A stretch of DNA of 14,638 nt from an uncultured Erysipelotrichaceae bacterium (GCA_902803275.1 CADCPE010000089.1:1-14638); one strand, 5' to 3'; positions 4,954 to 11,279 are shown, counted from the stretch's first letter. The notes: generated by a model from the sequence alone, not told the origin. Program-made: numbers and translations.

Positions 4954-6162
4954 TTACCTTATTCTTTTTGTCATTACAAAGTAATTCTCGTTGCCTCTTC
5001 TCTCATAGAAGCAGTTGTCCATACTGTTCTTGACCATGAAGATGCCTAAGCCTCCGATCTGTCTGTCTTCGGCTTTAGCGCTGATATCAGGGTCTTCCTT
5101 AGCCAGCGGATCAAAACTGATGCCGTTGTCTCTTAATGAGATACTTACATCGTCACCATCAAAAGACACTCCCACTGTTGCCTTTCCCTGTGAATCAGGA
5201 TAAGCATAATGGGCGATGTTTACAAACATTTCTTCTAAAGCTACAGAGATCGTCATGACGGCCTTCATTGAAGCGTCATGCATTTCCAGCTGTTCTTCAA
5301 CAAAAGCTATGACTTCAGGAAGTTTATCAATTGTAGCGTCAAATGTCCTTTCGATAATATCTTTCTCCTTGTTTTTTGGCGTATAGTCAAACGCCAATAA
5401 AGTCAAATCATCAAATTGTTTGCCAAGACCGGTGAATTCCTTGATATCGGCACTTACAGTCAACACTGTCTTTTTACAGTCAGCGTCTTCATTGAGCTTG
5501 TTCAGACATTCAAGGATCCTGTCTGTACCGTAACGTTCATTGGCGGCATTGACAGCTCTGCCGGAATACAGGAACAGCCTGTCGCCTTCCCGCATTTTGA
5601 TGCAGTATTCCTTAAAGCCTTCGTCTGCCATCAGAATCGCATCTTCTTTATCTTCCAGGATTCTAAACTGTCCGTCCTTTTTGATTACCGGCGAATCAGC
5701 ATTGGCATTGACATAGAACAGTTCACCGCTTTTTAGATCCATAATGCCTATCCACGCCATTACTTTTTGCGGCAACTGTTTCGTTTCTTCTTTATTTTCG
5801 GTATTCAACTGATCAGAAGGCATCGAAGCATGTCTTGCGATCAGTTTTTCTGCGATCGACATATACATGTCAGCAGGAATACCGTCTTCAGATACATAAT
5901 CGGCAGCTATCAGAAGATGGTCTTCATCGACCATGAAAAAGTCATCGAAATCTCCTTGAGTTTCCCGGGCTGCCGACATCATCGCATAGATATCAAAATC
6001 GTCGCGCTTGAGAAAATTGCAGGAGACAAATCTTTTCCTTAAATAATTCTGTAACATACAGTTGAATTTACTTAATTTCTGTCCAATACTCCGATATAAA
6101 GAAACCATCCTCGATTTTATGAGGATGATCTTCCCTTTTCGCCAGGAAAAGGACTTATTCAA
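4954..6162 (-). CDS. Degenerate SpoIIE/PP2C phosphatase domain fused to RsbW-like HATPase
   Basis: Residues about 50-262 follow the SpoIIE/RsbU phosphatase layout: FDIYAMMSAARETQGDFDDFF (56-76), ADYVSEDGIPADMYM, a GELFYVNANAD segment where the family has NAGHNPP, GDRLFLYSGRAVNA, and FDDLTLLAFDY (250-260). Residues 265-402 are a GHKL/RsbW-type kinase domain: N-box EEMFVNIAHYAY (Glu310, Asn315), G1 DNGISFDPL, and G2 GGLGIFMVKN. Thus phosphatase and anti-sigma-type kinase are in one chain. The phosphatase is damaged: the conserved TDG motif with a metal-binding Asp reads SGR, and DVSG is DYVSED. There is no membrane or sensor domain. The start is uncertain: a TTG at 6162 overlaps the STAS stop codon; ATGs at 6108 and 6057 also lack a clear ribosome binding site. 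Confidence 0.82.
   Translation of the reverse strand: MNKSFSWRKGKIILIKSRMVSLYRSIGQKLSKFNCMLQNYLRKRFVSCNFLKRDDFDIYAMMSAARETQGDFDDFFMVDEDHLLIAADYVSEDGIPADMYMSIAEKLIARHASMPSDQLNTENKEETKQLPQKVMAWIGIMDLKSGELFYVNANADSPVIKKDGQFRILEDKEDAILMADEGFKEYCIKMREGDRLFLYSGRAVNAANERYGTDRILECLNKLNEDADCKKTVLTVSADIKEFTGLGKQFDDLTLLAFDYTPKNKEKDIIERTFDATIDKLPEVIAFVEEQLEMHDASMKAVMTISVALEEMFVNIAHYAYPDSQGKATVGVSFDGDDVSISLRDNGISFDPLAKEDPDISAKAEDRQIGGLGIFMVKNSMDNCFYERRGNENYFVMTKRIR
6097..6130 (-). terminator. Terminator-like hairpin between STAS and phosphatase/ATPase coding regions
   Basis: Read on minus, CATCCTC (6127-6121), an 8-nt loop, and GAGGATG (6112-6106) pair perfectly and extend by a T-G and an A-T pair, followed by TTTCTTTATAT. 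It lies about 25 nt past the STAS stop and inside the longest version of the next gene; the ATG at 6108 is within the 3' arm. It may be a partial terminator that keeps STAS expression above that of the ATPase. Confidence 0.45.
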
Positions 6163-6448
6163 TAGTAAGTATGTCGTTGAATCCGGTGATTTCGAATACT
6201 TCCATGATTTCAGGCTTAACGTTTCTTACGATCATCGTCTTGCCCATCATTGATTTCTGTGCAAACAGCAAGACTCTCAAGCCGGCAGAAGAGATGTAAT
6301 CAAGATCGCTTAAGTCGAACTCTAAGCCATCAATACCCTCTATACTGTTCTTTAATTCAGCTTCAAGTTCAGGAGCTGTAGTTGTATCCAATCTACCTCT
6401 CAATGCTAATTTGCAGACATTTTCCTCAATCGTTTTAATAATTTCCAT
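6155..6448 (-). CDS. Stand-alone STAS anti-sigma-factor antagonist (SpoIIAA/RsbV-like)
   Basis: A 97-residue single STAS domain, the usual length for SpoIIAA/RsbV. Key stretch: LEFDLSDLDYISSAGLRVLL (42-61); Ser54 aligns with the regulatory phosphoserine. N-terminal strand motif LALRGRLDTTTAPELEAEL and C-terminal VFEITGF-DIL are typical. In known systems the unphosphorylated form binds an RsbW/SpoIIAB-type kinase and frees its target; the kinase phosphorylates it and a PP2C phosphatase reverses this. The next gene encodes the matching kinase and phosphatase domains and overlaps by 8 nt. A strong AAGGAGGAAG ribosome binding site precedes the ATG, much better than that of the next gene. No sigma factor gene is in the window. 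The serine sits at residue 54 here and in the STAS-APH fusion, so one kinase could act on both. Confidence 0.9.
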   Translation of the reverse strand: MEIIKTIEENVCKLALRGRLDTTTAPELEAELKNSIEGIDGLEFDLSDLDYISSAGLRVLLFAQKSMMGKTMIVRNVKPEIMEVFEITGFNDILTIE

Positions 6449-6477
6449 TTTCTTCCTCCTTGAAATTATAGCGTTTT

Positions 6478-7266
6478 CTATTTTTCGATGCTGACGTCAA
6501 CATCTCCTTCAAATACCGGTTTGACGCCGGACTTCATTACTTCTTCATGCAGGATCTTCGTCAGCTCCATCCTGGCAAACAGATCCTTATGAGCTGGACA
6601 CTTATATAAGATGCCATATACCGCTCCCTGTTTGCCAAAGTAGATCAGACCGAGATTCTGGATCTCCTTGATATTCTCGATATCCTTGCCTCTTTCGGCC
6701 GTCTTTTCAAAAGCTTTATTGATCTTCTTGGAATCCTTATCGAAATTGAATTCCAGAGTCAGGACCTTGATATCCTTGATCTTTTCTATTGAAGTTATCG
6801 TTGAGTTGCAGACGGTGTATGTTGATCCGGTAAAGATCGACTGGAACTTCGTAACTCTGGCCGAGAAATATTTGACATCACATTCCTCGCCGTTATATCT
6901 GACCATATCACCGACTTTATAGAAGTTGGAGTTATAGATGTTGATACCGGCAATGATATCTTTCAGTGTATCCTGCAAAGCCAAACCTATGATGGTGGCC
7001 ATGATTCCCAAACCTGTAACGATCGAGAAGATGTTTACACCGTGAAGTCTTAAAATTATTACGACTGCAGCTACAATGACCACATACTGCGCTACCGAGA
7101 AGATTACGCCGATGAAGGTATTGCGGTGCTGTTCATCTTTACCTGTATAGGCAACCTTTTTAATTAGATACTTCTTGATGACACTAAGCAGAAGTATAGT
7201 AACGACTACAATCAAGACGCTTAACGTAAATGCTTTAGATGTCAAATAATCTGTAACTTCCTTCAT
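6478..7266 (-). CDS. MscS-family small-conductance mechanosensitive channel
   Basis: A 262-residue MscS-like protein. Hydrophobic segments at about 13-30 and 52-74 are followed by the pore helix TM3 (79-110), with the diagnostic GLGIMATIIGLALQDTLKDIIAGINI region, then a beta domain entry (FYKVGDMVRYNGEECDVKYFSARVTKF) and a cytosolic C-terminal domain. The length and order fit a minimal MscS channel, which opens under membrane tension to release solutes on osmotic downshock. The ATG has an excellent AAGGAGGAAG ribosome binding site. The STAS gene starts 29 nt after its stop without a terminator, so the channel is the first gene of the signalling operon. Joint function with the partner-switching proteins is inferred from this order only. 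Confidence 0.9.
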   Translation of the reverse strand: MKEVTDYLTSKAFTLSVLIVVVTILLLSVIKKYLIKKVAYTGKDEQHRNTFIGVIFSVAQYVVIVAAVVIILRLHGVNIFSIVTGLGIMATIIGLALQDTLKDIIAGINIYNSNFYKVGDMVRYNGEECDVKYFSARVTKFQSIFTGSTYTVCNSTITSIEKIKDIKVLTLEFNFDKDSKKINKAFEKTAERGKDIENIKEIQNLGLIYFGKQGAVYGILYKCPAHKDLFARMELTKILHEEVMKSGVKPVFEGDVDVSIEK

Positions 7267-7464
7267 CGTCCTTCCTCCTTCTTTCTATCCGAATAACTAT
7301 GATTGCTCAGTTTATTGCACCATAAAAAATCTCTATAATCATTATACGGGTTTTTATTTAAAAAATGGCAATAAATCCATCTTATTTAATAAAAAGCGCT
7401 TTTCAGCGTTTTTTATGTTAAACGATAGATTAATTATCTATTCTGTTGCTTTATTTGTGTTCCT
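7267..7464 (-). promoter_or_regulatory. Intergenic region with putative promoter of the MscS-STAS operon
   Basis: About 200 nt without a gene. On minus, TTGCCA (7371-7366) and TATAAT (7346-7341) are separated by 19 nt; this is the best promoter candidate for the five-gene operon, giving a leader of roughly 65-70 nt. The spacer is a little long and AT-rich. The same region also holds the terminator of the winged-helix gene (own entry). I see no operator of the GTTAG-N6-CTAAC type here. Confidence 0.5.
7391..7416 (-). terminator. Terminator after winged-helix gene
   Basis: Read on minus, AAAAA-A-CGCT-GAAA-AGCG-C-TTTTT forms a hairpin with a GAAA loop and a one-base mismatch, followed by TATTAAAT; AAAAGCGCTTTT is also a perfect palindrome. 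It lies about 50 nt after the stop of the 7465-7785 gene. It also has a T-run on the plus strand, so it could work in both directions. Confidence 0.6.
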
Positions 7465-7785
7465 TTACATCATTTCAACGATTCCGCACACGCCCAGGTT
7501 ATAGTCATCCTTGATCTTGATGACAGGCATCAGTGTCTGTTTGACCTTGTCGTATTTCTTCTGACATTCTGTTGCCGTTCTTGAACCGTATGATGTGAGA
7601 TAGATGTATCCGTAATACTTCTGCTGAATAATATTCATCTCCTTCAGGGTGACCAGCATTTTATGCACGCTGGCTCTTGAATACTTCAGTTCGTTGGCAA
7701 CATCGACGCTTTTGACCACGTGTTTTGAATCGTTCAGTTTTTTGATTGTAAGTAAATATCTTATTTGACTTCCTGTCAGTTTCAT
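7465..7785 (-). CDS. Small DtxR-like/FeoC-like winged-helix protein
   Basis: A 106-residue protein whose N-terminal 70 residues form a winged helix of DtxR/MarR character: LTGSQIRYLLTIKKL, SVDVANELKYSRASVHKMLVTLKEMNII (26-53, recognition helix SRASVHKMLVTL), then a wing with YGYIYLTSYG. The DtxR metal-ligand pattern (Met and Cys-x-x-Glu-His) is absent; the C-terminal tail ends in LGVCGIVEMM with one Cys. It could be a regulator using this DNA-binding fold for another signal, or a FeoC-like accessory. It lies just downstream of the feo genes on the same strand, but a strong terminator separates it, so it probably has its own promoter. The ATG at 7785 was chosen over the in-frame GTG at 7797, because the GTG-GAG-GAG is itself the Shine-Dalgarno for the ATG. 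Confidence 0.72.
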   Translation of the reverse strand: MKLTGSQIRYLLTIKKLNDSKHVVKSVDVANELKYSRASVHKMLVTLKEMNIIQQKYYGYIYLTSYGSRTATECQKKYDKVKQTLMPVIKIKDDYNLGVCGIVEMM

Positions 7786-7844
7786 ATGCTCCTCCACCTT
7801 TAGGACTATAAATTAGTTTGTTACTTAGTACTATTTTAACATCA

Positions 7845-7881
7845 ATAAAAGAAAACAGAGAAGTGAATTTTCACTCCTCTG
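7845..7881 (-). terminator. Strong intrinsic terminator of the feo operon
   Basis: Read on minus, CAGAGGAGTGAA and TTCACTTCTCTG (7881-7856) pair over about 11-12 positions with one G-T wobble and a tiny loop, followed by TTTTCTTTTATT. It starts 9 nt after the stop of the small Cys-rich gene. Confidence 0.85.
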
Positions 7882-7890
7882 CATATTTTC

Positions 7891-8070
7891 TTACATTTTT
7901 TTGTGCCCATGCATGCAGGCAAGTGCGCAGGTCGCGCAGTTTCTGCCGCACCCGCAGGAAGGATGACCTGATTTTCTGGCACTGACAAGACTTCTGATAC
8001 ATAAGTAGACAAGTAGCAGCACCATCGACAATACGGCGATATTTGCGAAATTACCCTTTAACCAAGTCAT
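7891..8070 (-). CDS. FeoB-associated Cys-rich membrane protein
   Basis: A 59-residue protein found by reading the gap behind feoB. It has one transmembrane helix (about residues 9-29, IAVLSMVLLLVYLCI) and a basic, Cys-rich tail with Cys39, Cys41, Cys45, Cys48 and Cys52 arranged as CGC-x3-C-x2-C-x3-C, ending in MHGHKKM. This is the layout of the FeoB-associated Cys-rich membrane proteins that follow feoB in many Firmicutes. The cysteines and histidines could bind iron or help its release; the exact function is not established. The ATG at 8070 has an AGGAGG 8 nt upstream, which begins right after the feoB stop, so it belongs to the feo operon and is its last gene before the terminator. Confidence 0.88.
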   Translation of the reverse strand: MTWLKGNFANIAVLSMVLLLVYLCIRSLVSARKSGHPSCGCGRNCATCALACMHGHKKM

Positions 8071-8085
8071 TTTTTTCCTCCTTTT

Positions 8086-10242
8086 CTAGCTGACTTTAAC
8101 TTCCTGAGACAGCCTTTCTGATTCCTTGTACGGCTTAAACAGCATGTAACCGACAAAGGCTAATACACCGATCGCGGCGATCAGACCGATGATATTGACG
8201 CTGCCATTTATGGCACTGCCGATCTGATAGATCACTAAAGCGACCGCATAGGCAAACAGACACATGTAGCCGATCGCAAAAGCCGTCCATTTGGCATTGT
8301 TCATCTCACGCTTGATGGCGCCCATCGCTGCAAAACAAGGCGCACAAAGCAGGTTGAAAGCCATGAAGGCAAAGCCGGCAACTTTCGATCCGTTGAAGAA
8401 TACATCGAGAACGCCCATGATGTTTCCGCCCTCTTCAACAAGATCAGGCAGATCTTCCATGGCGATCAGTGTACCGATCGTACCGACAACGTCTTCCTTA
8501 GCAACAAGGCCCAGGATCGTCGCAACAGCAGCCTGCCATGTGCCAAAGCCTAACGGCGCAAAGATCCAGGCAACGCAGCTGCCGAGATTCTCCAGGATGG
8601 AAGCACCTTCACCATCTTCGCCCAGATAATGCAGACCACCTTCAAAAGACAATGAATTCAATACCCAGATGACGACGCTCGATAAGACGATGACAGTTCC
8701 GGCACGCTTGATGAAGCTCCACGCTCTTTCCCATGTTCCGCGCAGGACGTTGGTAAGTGAAGGGACGTGGTAAGCAGGAAGTTCCATGACAAACGGAGCA
8801 GGATCGCCCGCAAACATCTTGGTCTTCTTCAGCATGATTCCCGATATGATGATCGCACCTACACCAAGGAAATAGGCCGAAGCAGATACCCACCAGGCAT
8901 TATCGAAGATCGCTCCGGCAATCAGGCCGATAATAGGAAGCTTGGCACCGCACGGAATGAAGCAGGTCGTCATGATCGTCATACGACGGTCACGCTCGTT
9001 TTCGATCGTTCTGGTCGCCATGACGCCCGGGACGCCGCAGCCTGAACCGATAAGCATAGGAATAAAGGATTTACCGGACAGGCCGAATCTTCTGAACACT
9101 CTGTCCAGGATGAAGGCGATACGTGACATATAGCCTACATCTTCCAGGATGCAAAGCATCAAAAACAGTACGATCATCTGTGGTACAAAGCCCAGGACTG
9201 CACCGACACCGTGAACGATGCCGTCTGCAACCAGGCTCACAAGCCAAGGTGCGCAGCCCCAGCTTTCAAGCAGGGCGGCAGCTCCGCCTTCCATGAATTC
9301 GCCCGCAAAGACATCATTGGTCCAGTCAGTAAGGAAACTGCCGAACGGTCCCATCGCCAGCCAGTAGACAAACGTCATGATACCGATGAAGATCAAAACA
9401 CCGAAGAAACGGTGCGTAACGATCTTATCGATCCTGTCAGAGATCGTCTGATTGTTTACGGCTGATTTTTTGTAGATGCCTTTAAGCAGATTGCCGATAT
9501 AGATATATCTTTCATTGGTGATGATCGCTTCGGCATCATCATCCATTTCCTTTTCAACATTGACGATATCGTTTTCGATATGTTTCTTAACATTTTCGGC
9601 AAGGTTGAGATTCTCCATTACCTTCTCATCTCTTTCAAAGATCTTGATCGCATACCATCTTTGCTGCTCCTCCGGAAGAGAATGCACGGTAGCCTCTTCG
9701 ATATGTGCCAAAGCATGTTCGACAGGTCCTGAGAAAGTATGCTGCGGGATCGGTCTTTGACCGTTTGCCGCCTTGACTACCGCATCGGCAGCCGCGTCGA
9801 TATTCGTTCCCTTTAAAGCTGAGATATTCACGAATTTGACGCCCATCTGTTCCTCAAGAGCTTTCAGATCGATCTTATCACCGTTTTTTTCTGTAAGATC
9901 CATCATATTGACAGCTACGACAACCGGGATCCCCAGTTCGACAAGCTGCGTCGTCAGATAAAGATTTCTTTCCAGATTGGTTCCATCGACGATATTCAGT
10001 ATCGCATCCGGTCTTTCATCGATCAGATAATTACGTGCAACGACTTCTTCCAGAGTATAAGGTGAAAGTGAATAGATACCCGGAAGGTCAGTGATCGTTA
10101 CGCCTTCGTATTTCTGTAATTTACCCTCTTTTTTCTCAACGGTGACACCAGGCCAGTTGCCGACATACTGATTGGAACCGGTCAGAGCATTGAACAATGT
10201 CGTCTTGCCGCTGTTAGGGTTACCTGCTAGTGCAATTTTCAT
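8086..10242 (-). CDS. feoB: FeoB ferrous iron transporter
   Basis: A 718-residue FeoB. The N-terminal G domain has G1 GNPNSGKT (7-14), G2 threonine in GVTVEKKEG, G3 DLPG (52-55), G4 NMMD (112-115) and G5 SALKG (141-145). A helical guanine-dissociation-inhibitor region follows, then the membrane part with two gate regions: GSGCGVPGVMATRTIENERDRR with IPCGAKLP, and LVAKEDVVGTIGTL with CAPCFAAMGAIKREM. These conserved cysteines and the length fit the Firmicutes type of FeoB. It moves Fe2+ across the cytoplasmic membrane under anaerobic or reducing conditions, and needs GTP hydrolysis. Its ATG lies 1 nt after the stop of the preceding feoA and its ribosome binding site (AAGGGG) is within that gene, so the two are translationally coupled. 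It looks complete. Confidence 0.97.
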   Translation of the reverse strand: MKIALAGNPNSGKTTLFNALTGSNQYVGNWPGVTVEKKEGKLQKYEGVTITDLPGIYSLSPYTLEEVVARNYLIDERPDAILNIVDGTNLERNLYLTTQLVELGIPVVVAVNMMDLTEKNGDKIDLKALEEQMGVKFVNISALKGTNIDAAADAVVKAANGQRPIPQHTFSGPVEHALAHIEEATVHSLPEEQQRWYAIKIFERDEKVMENLNLAENVKKHIENDIVNVEKEMDDDAEAIITNERYIYIGNLLKGIYKKSAVNNQTISDRIDKIVTHRFFGVLIFIGIMTFVYWLAMGPFGSFLTDWTNDVFAGEFMEGGAAALLESWGCAPWLVSLVADGIVHGVGAVLGFVPQMIVLFLMLCILEDVGYMSRIAFILDRVFRRFGLSGKSFIPMLIGSGCGVPGVMATRTIENERDRRMTIMTTCFIPCGAKLPIIGLIAGAIFDNAWWVSASAYFLGVGAIIISGIMLKKTKMFAGDPAPFVMELPAYHVPSLTNVLRGTWERAWSFIKRAGTVIVLSSVVIWVLNSLSFEGGLHYLGEDGEGASILENLGSCVAWIFAPLGFGTWQAAVATILGLVAKEDVVGTIGTLIAMEDLPDLVEEGGNIMGVLDVFFNGSKVAGFAFMAFNLLCAPCFAAMGAIKREMNNAKWTAFAIGYMCLFAYAVALVIYQIGSAINGSVNIIGLIAAIGVLAFVGYMLFKPYKESERLSQEVKVS

Positions 10243-10243
10243 A

Positions 10244-10477
10244 TTATTCCCCTTCTATTGATTCAACTTCAACCATCTGAGCGTCGGCTTTACGCAGCGA
10301 CAGCTCATAACCACGGACCGTTACTTCGATAGGATCACCTAACGGTGCAACCTTTCGTACATAGATCTCAGTGTTCTTTGTAATACCCATGTCCATGATC
10401 CTTCTTTTAACAGCGCCTTCGCCATTAAGCTTCCTGACTCTTACGGTATCACCGATATTAACTTCTCTTAATGTCAT
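10244..10477 (-). CDS. feoA: FeoA-family protein (second, canonical copy)
   Basis: A 77-residue SH3-like FeoA protein with the classical pattern: LREVNIGDTVRVRKL, RRIMDMGI (25-32), and VRKVAPLGDPIEVTVRGYELSLRKADA (41-67). FeoA is a small cytosolic protein that supports FeoB, probably by binding to it. The spacing of 10 nt to the preceding feoA-like gene and 1 nt to feoB, with a strong AGGAGGGG ribosome binding site, places it in the middle of the operon. Confidence 0.93.
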   Translation of the reverse strand: MTLREVNIGDTVRVRKLNGEGAVKRRIMDMGITKNTEIYVRKVAPLGDPIEVTVRGYELSLRKADAQMVEVESIEGE

Positions 10478-10487
10478 CCGTCCCCTC

Positions 10488-10700
10488 CTATACGTAGATC
10501 TTTGTGGCCATTTCCGCCGAGATCGCGATCCTCGTGTCTTTGACGTTCACAATGACGTTTTCTCCAAATTTGGAAACTAGACAGATTATTGAACCTACCA
10601 CAAATCCCATATCTTCAAGGTGTTTTTTGGTTTCCGGTTTTCCTGTGATCCTTTTGATCACGTTCTGTTCTCCAACTTCCGCAAATGTTAATGGCATCAT
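10488..10700 (-). CDS. FeoA-family protein (first, shorter copy)
   Basis: A 70-residue FeoA-like protein, first gene of the feo operon. It retains the FeoA frame: an N-terminal strand, ETKKHLEDMGFVVGSIICLVSKFGENVIVNVKDTRIAISAEMATKIYV, where LEDMGF corresponds to the usual L-x-x-MG and the IVNVKDTRIAIS part to the V-x-V-x-G-x-x-x-A-L pattern. The G-D-P-I/V motif of canonical FeoA is replaced by FGENVI. Tandem, diverged FeoA copies are common in Firmicutes; one may bind FeoB and the other may have a separate job. The start is ATG 10700 or the next codon, ATG 10697; the run AAAGGGGG upstream is the ribosome binding site. Confidence 0.86.
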   Translation of the reverse strand: MMPLTFAEVGEQNVIKRITGKPETKKHLEDMGFVVGSIICLVSKFGENVIVNVKDTRIAISAEMATKIYV

Positions 10701-10719
10701 CAGAAACAGCCCCCTTTCT

Positions 10720-10735
10720 GTTAGTTTTTCCTAAC
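10720..10735. promoter_or_regulatory. Operator a of putative DtxR-type regulator
   Basis: GTTAG-TTTTTC-CTAAC, a 16-bp inverted repeat with 5-nt arms. It begins about 4 nt downstream of the predicted feo transcription start, a roadblock-type position. Confidence 0.65.
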
Positions 10736-10745
10736 TATCGTCTAT

Positions 10746-10774
10746 ATTCTAGTTAGTTTTAACTAACCTGTCAA
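10746..10774 (-). promoter_or_regulatory. feo operon promoter
   Basis: On minus, TTGACA (10774-10769), a 17-nt spacer, and TAGAAT (10751-10746): a perfect -35 and near-perfect -10 at ideal distance. Transcription should start near 10739, giving a leader of roughly 40 nt for the first feoA. Operator b fills the spacer. Confidence 0.88.
10752..10767. promoter_or_regulatory. Operator b in the feo promoter spacer
   Basis: GTTAGTT-TT-AACTAAC, a perfect 7-bp inverted repeat (16 bp overall) lying exactly between -35 and -10 of the feo promoter. A bound dimer would exclude RNA polymerase. It shares GTTAG-N6-CTAAC with operators a and c. Confidence 0.75.
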
Positions 10775-10792
10775 GAGTTTATGAAATTTTCA

Positions 10793-10808
10793 GTTAGCAC
10801 TTGCTAAC
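10793..10808. promoter_or_regulatory. Operator c overlapping the regulator's own -35
   Basis: GTTAGC-ACTT-GCTAAC, a perfect 6-bp inverted repeat (7 bp when the flanking A and T are counted), with the same GTTAG-N6-CTAAC shape. It overlaps the TTGCTA -35 of the plus-strand promoter, so the regulator probably represses itself. It lies about 18 nt upstream of the feo -35. Confidence 0.72.
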
Positions 10809-10829
10809 TAATCGATGATTTTATAGAAT
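10801..10829 (+). promoter_or_regulatory. Promoter of the DtxR-family gene
   Basis: TTGCTA (10801-10806), a 17-nt spacer, and TAGAAT (10824-10829), followed by a short leader to the ATG at 10850 with ribosome binding site AGAGGA. The -10 is identical to that of the divergent feo promoter. Confidence 0.78.
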
Positions 10830-10849
10830 ATTATGCAGAGGATATAACT

Positions 10850-11206
10850 ATGACTATTCAAGAATCTGCCGAAATGTATCTGGAAACGATATTGATCCTG
10901 TCTAATGAAAAAGGTTCCGTAAGATCGATCGATATAGCAAAGAAAATGAATTATTCCAAGCCATCGGTTTCAAGAGCCATGAAAAACTTAAGCAGTAACG
11001 GCTATATATCAATGGACGATAACGGCCTTATAACTCTGCTTCCCGAAGGAGAAAAAATCGCCAGAAAGATCTATGAAAGGCATGAGGTCCTGACGGCCTG
11101 CTTTATCAAGCTGGGCGTCTGTCAAAACACCGCCGAGGATGACGCCTGCCGCATCGAACATGTAATATCCGATGAAACATTTCAAGCGCTGAAGAAACTG
11201 CTGTAA
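10850..11206 (+). CDS. DtxR/MntR-family metal-dependent repressor, probably iron-sensing
   Basis: A 118-residue DtxR-family protein without the C-terminal SH3 domain, thus of MntR-like length. Residues 5-16 (ESAEMYLETILI) are the first helix with Met9; the winged helix-turn-helix spans about 24-65 (VRSIDIAKKMNYSKPSVSRAMKNL, then the wing and ITLLPEG). The dimerisation/metal part has IYERHEVLT (His78) and DDACRIEHVISDETF (Cys100, Glu103, His104). Met plus Cys-x-x-Glu-His matches the DtxR/IdeR iron set; MntR has Asp and Glu-x-x-Glu-His instead. It is transcribed away from the feo operon, and three shared operators lie between them. It should repress feo and itself when ferrous iron is plentiful. 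Manganese sensing cannot be excluded from sequence alone. Confidence 0.9.
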   Translation: MTIQESAEMYLETILILSNEKGSVRSIDIAKKMNYSKPSVSRAMKNLSSNGYISMDDNGLITLLPEGEKIARKIYERHEVLTACFIKLGVCQNTAEDDACRIEHVISDETFQALKKLL

Positions 11207-11234
11207 AACTTCACTTTTATAAAGGAAGTTTTTA
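11205..11234 (+). terminator. Intrinsic terminator after DtxR-family gene
   Basis: AAAACTTC (11205-11212) pairs with GAAGTTTT (11224-11231), with an inner CTTT-TAT-AAAG stem and one bulged A, followed by the end of the T-run. It starts within the stop codon of the regulator gene and isolates it from the Na/Pi transporter. Confidence 0.75.
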
Positions 11235-11279
11235 TCGATTTATATGCAGATTTCGCTTTGTTGTTATATAGTTATTCTA

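Noticed and set aside
7798..7850. Copy of the iron operator in front of the small winged-helix gene (TTAGTTTGTTACTTAG, TTAGTACTA)
   Set aside because: Half-site-like strings occur, but no GTTAG-N6-CTAAC inverted repeat; the region is simply AT-rich.
11235..11279. Leaderless promoter (TATAGT) for the Na/Pi transporter
   Set aside because: TATAGT lies 7 nt before the ATG, but no -35 is found at 16-18 nt and several TATA-like strings overlap; too weak to annotate.
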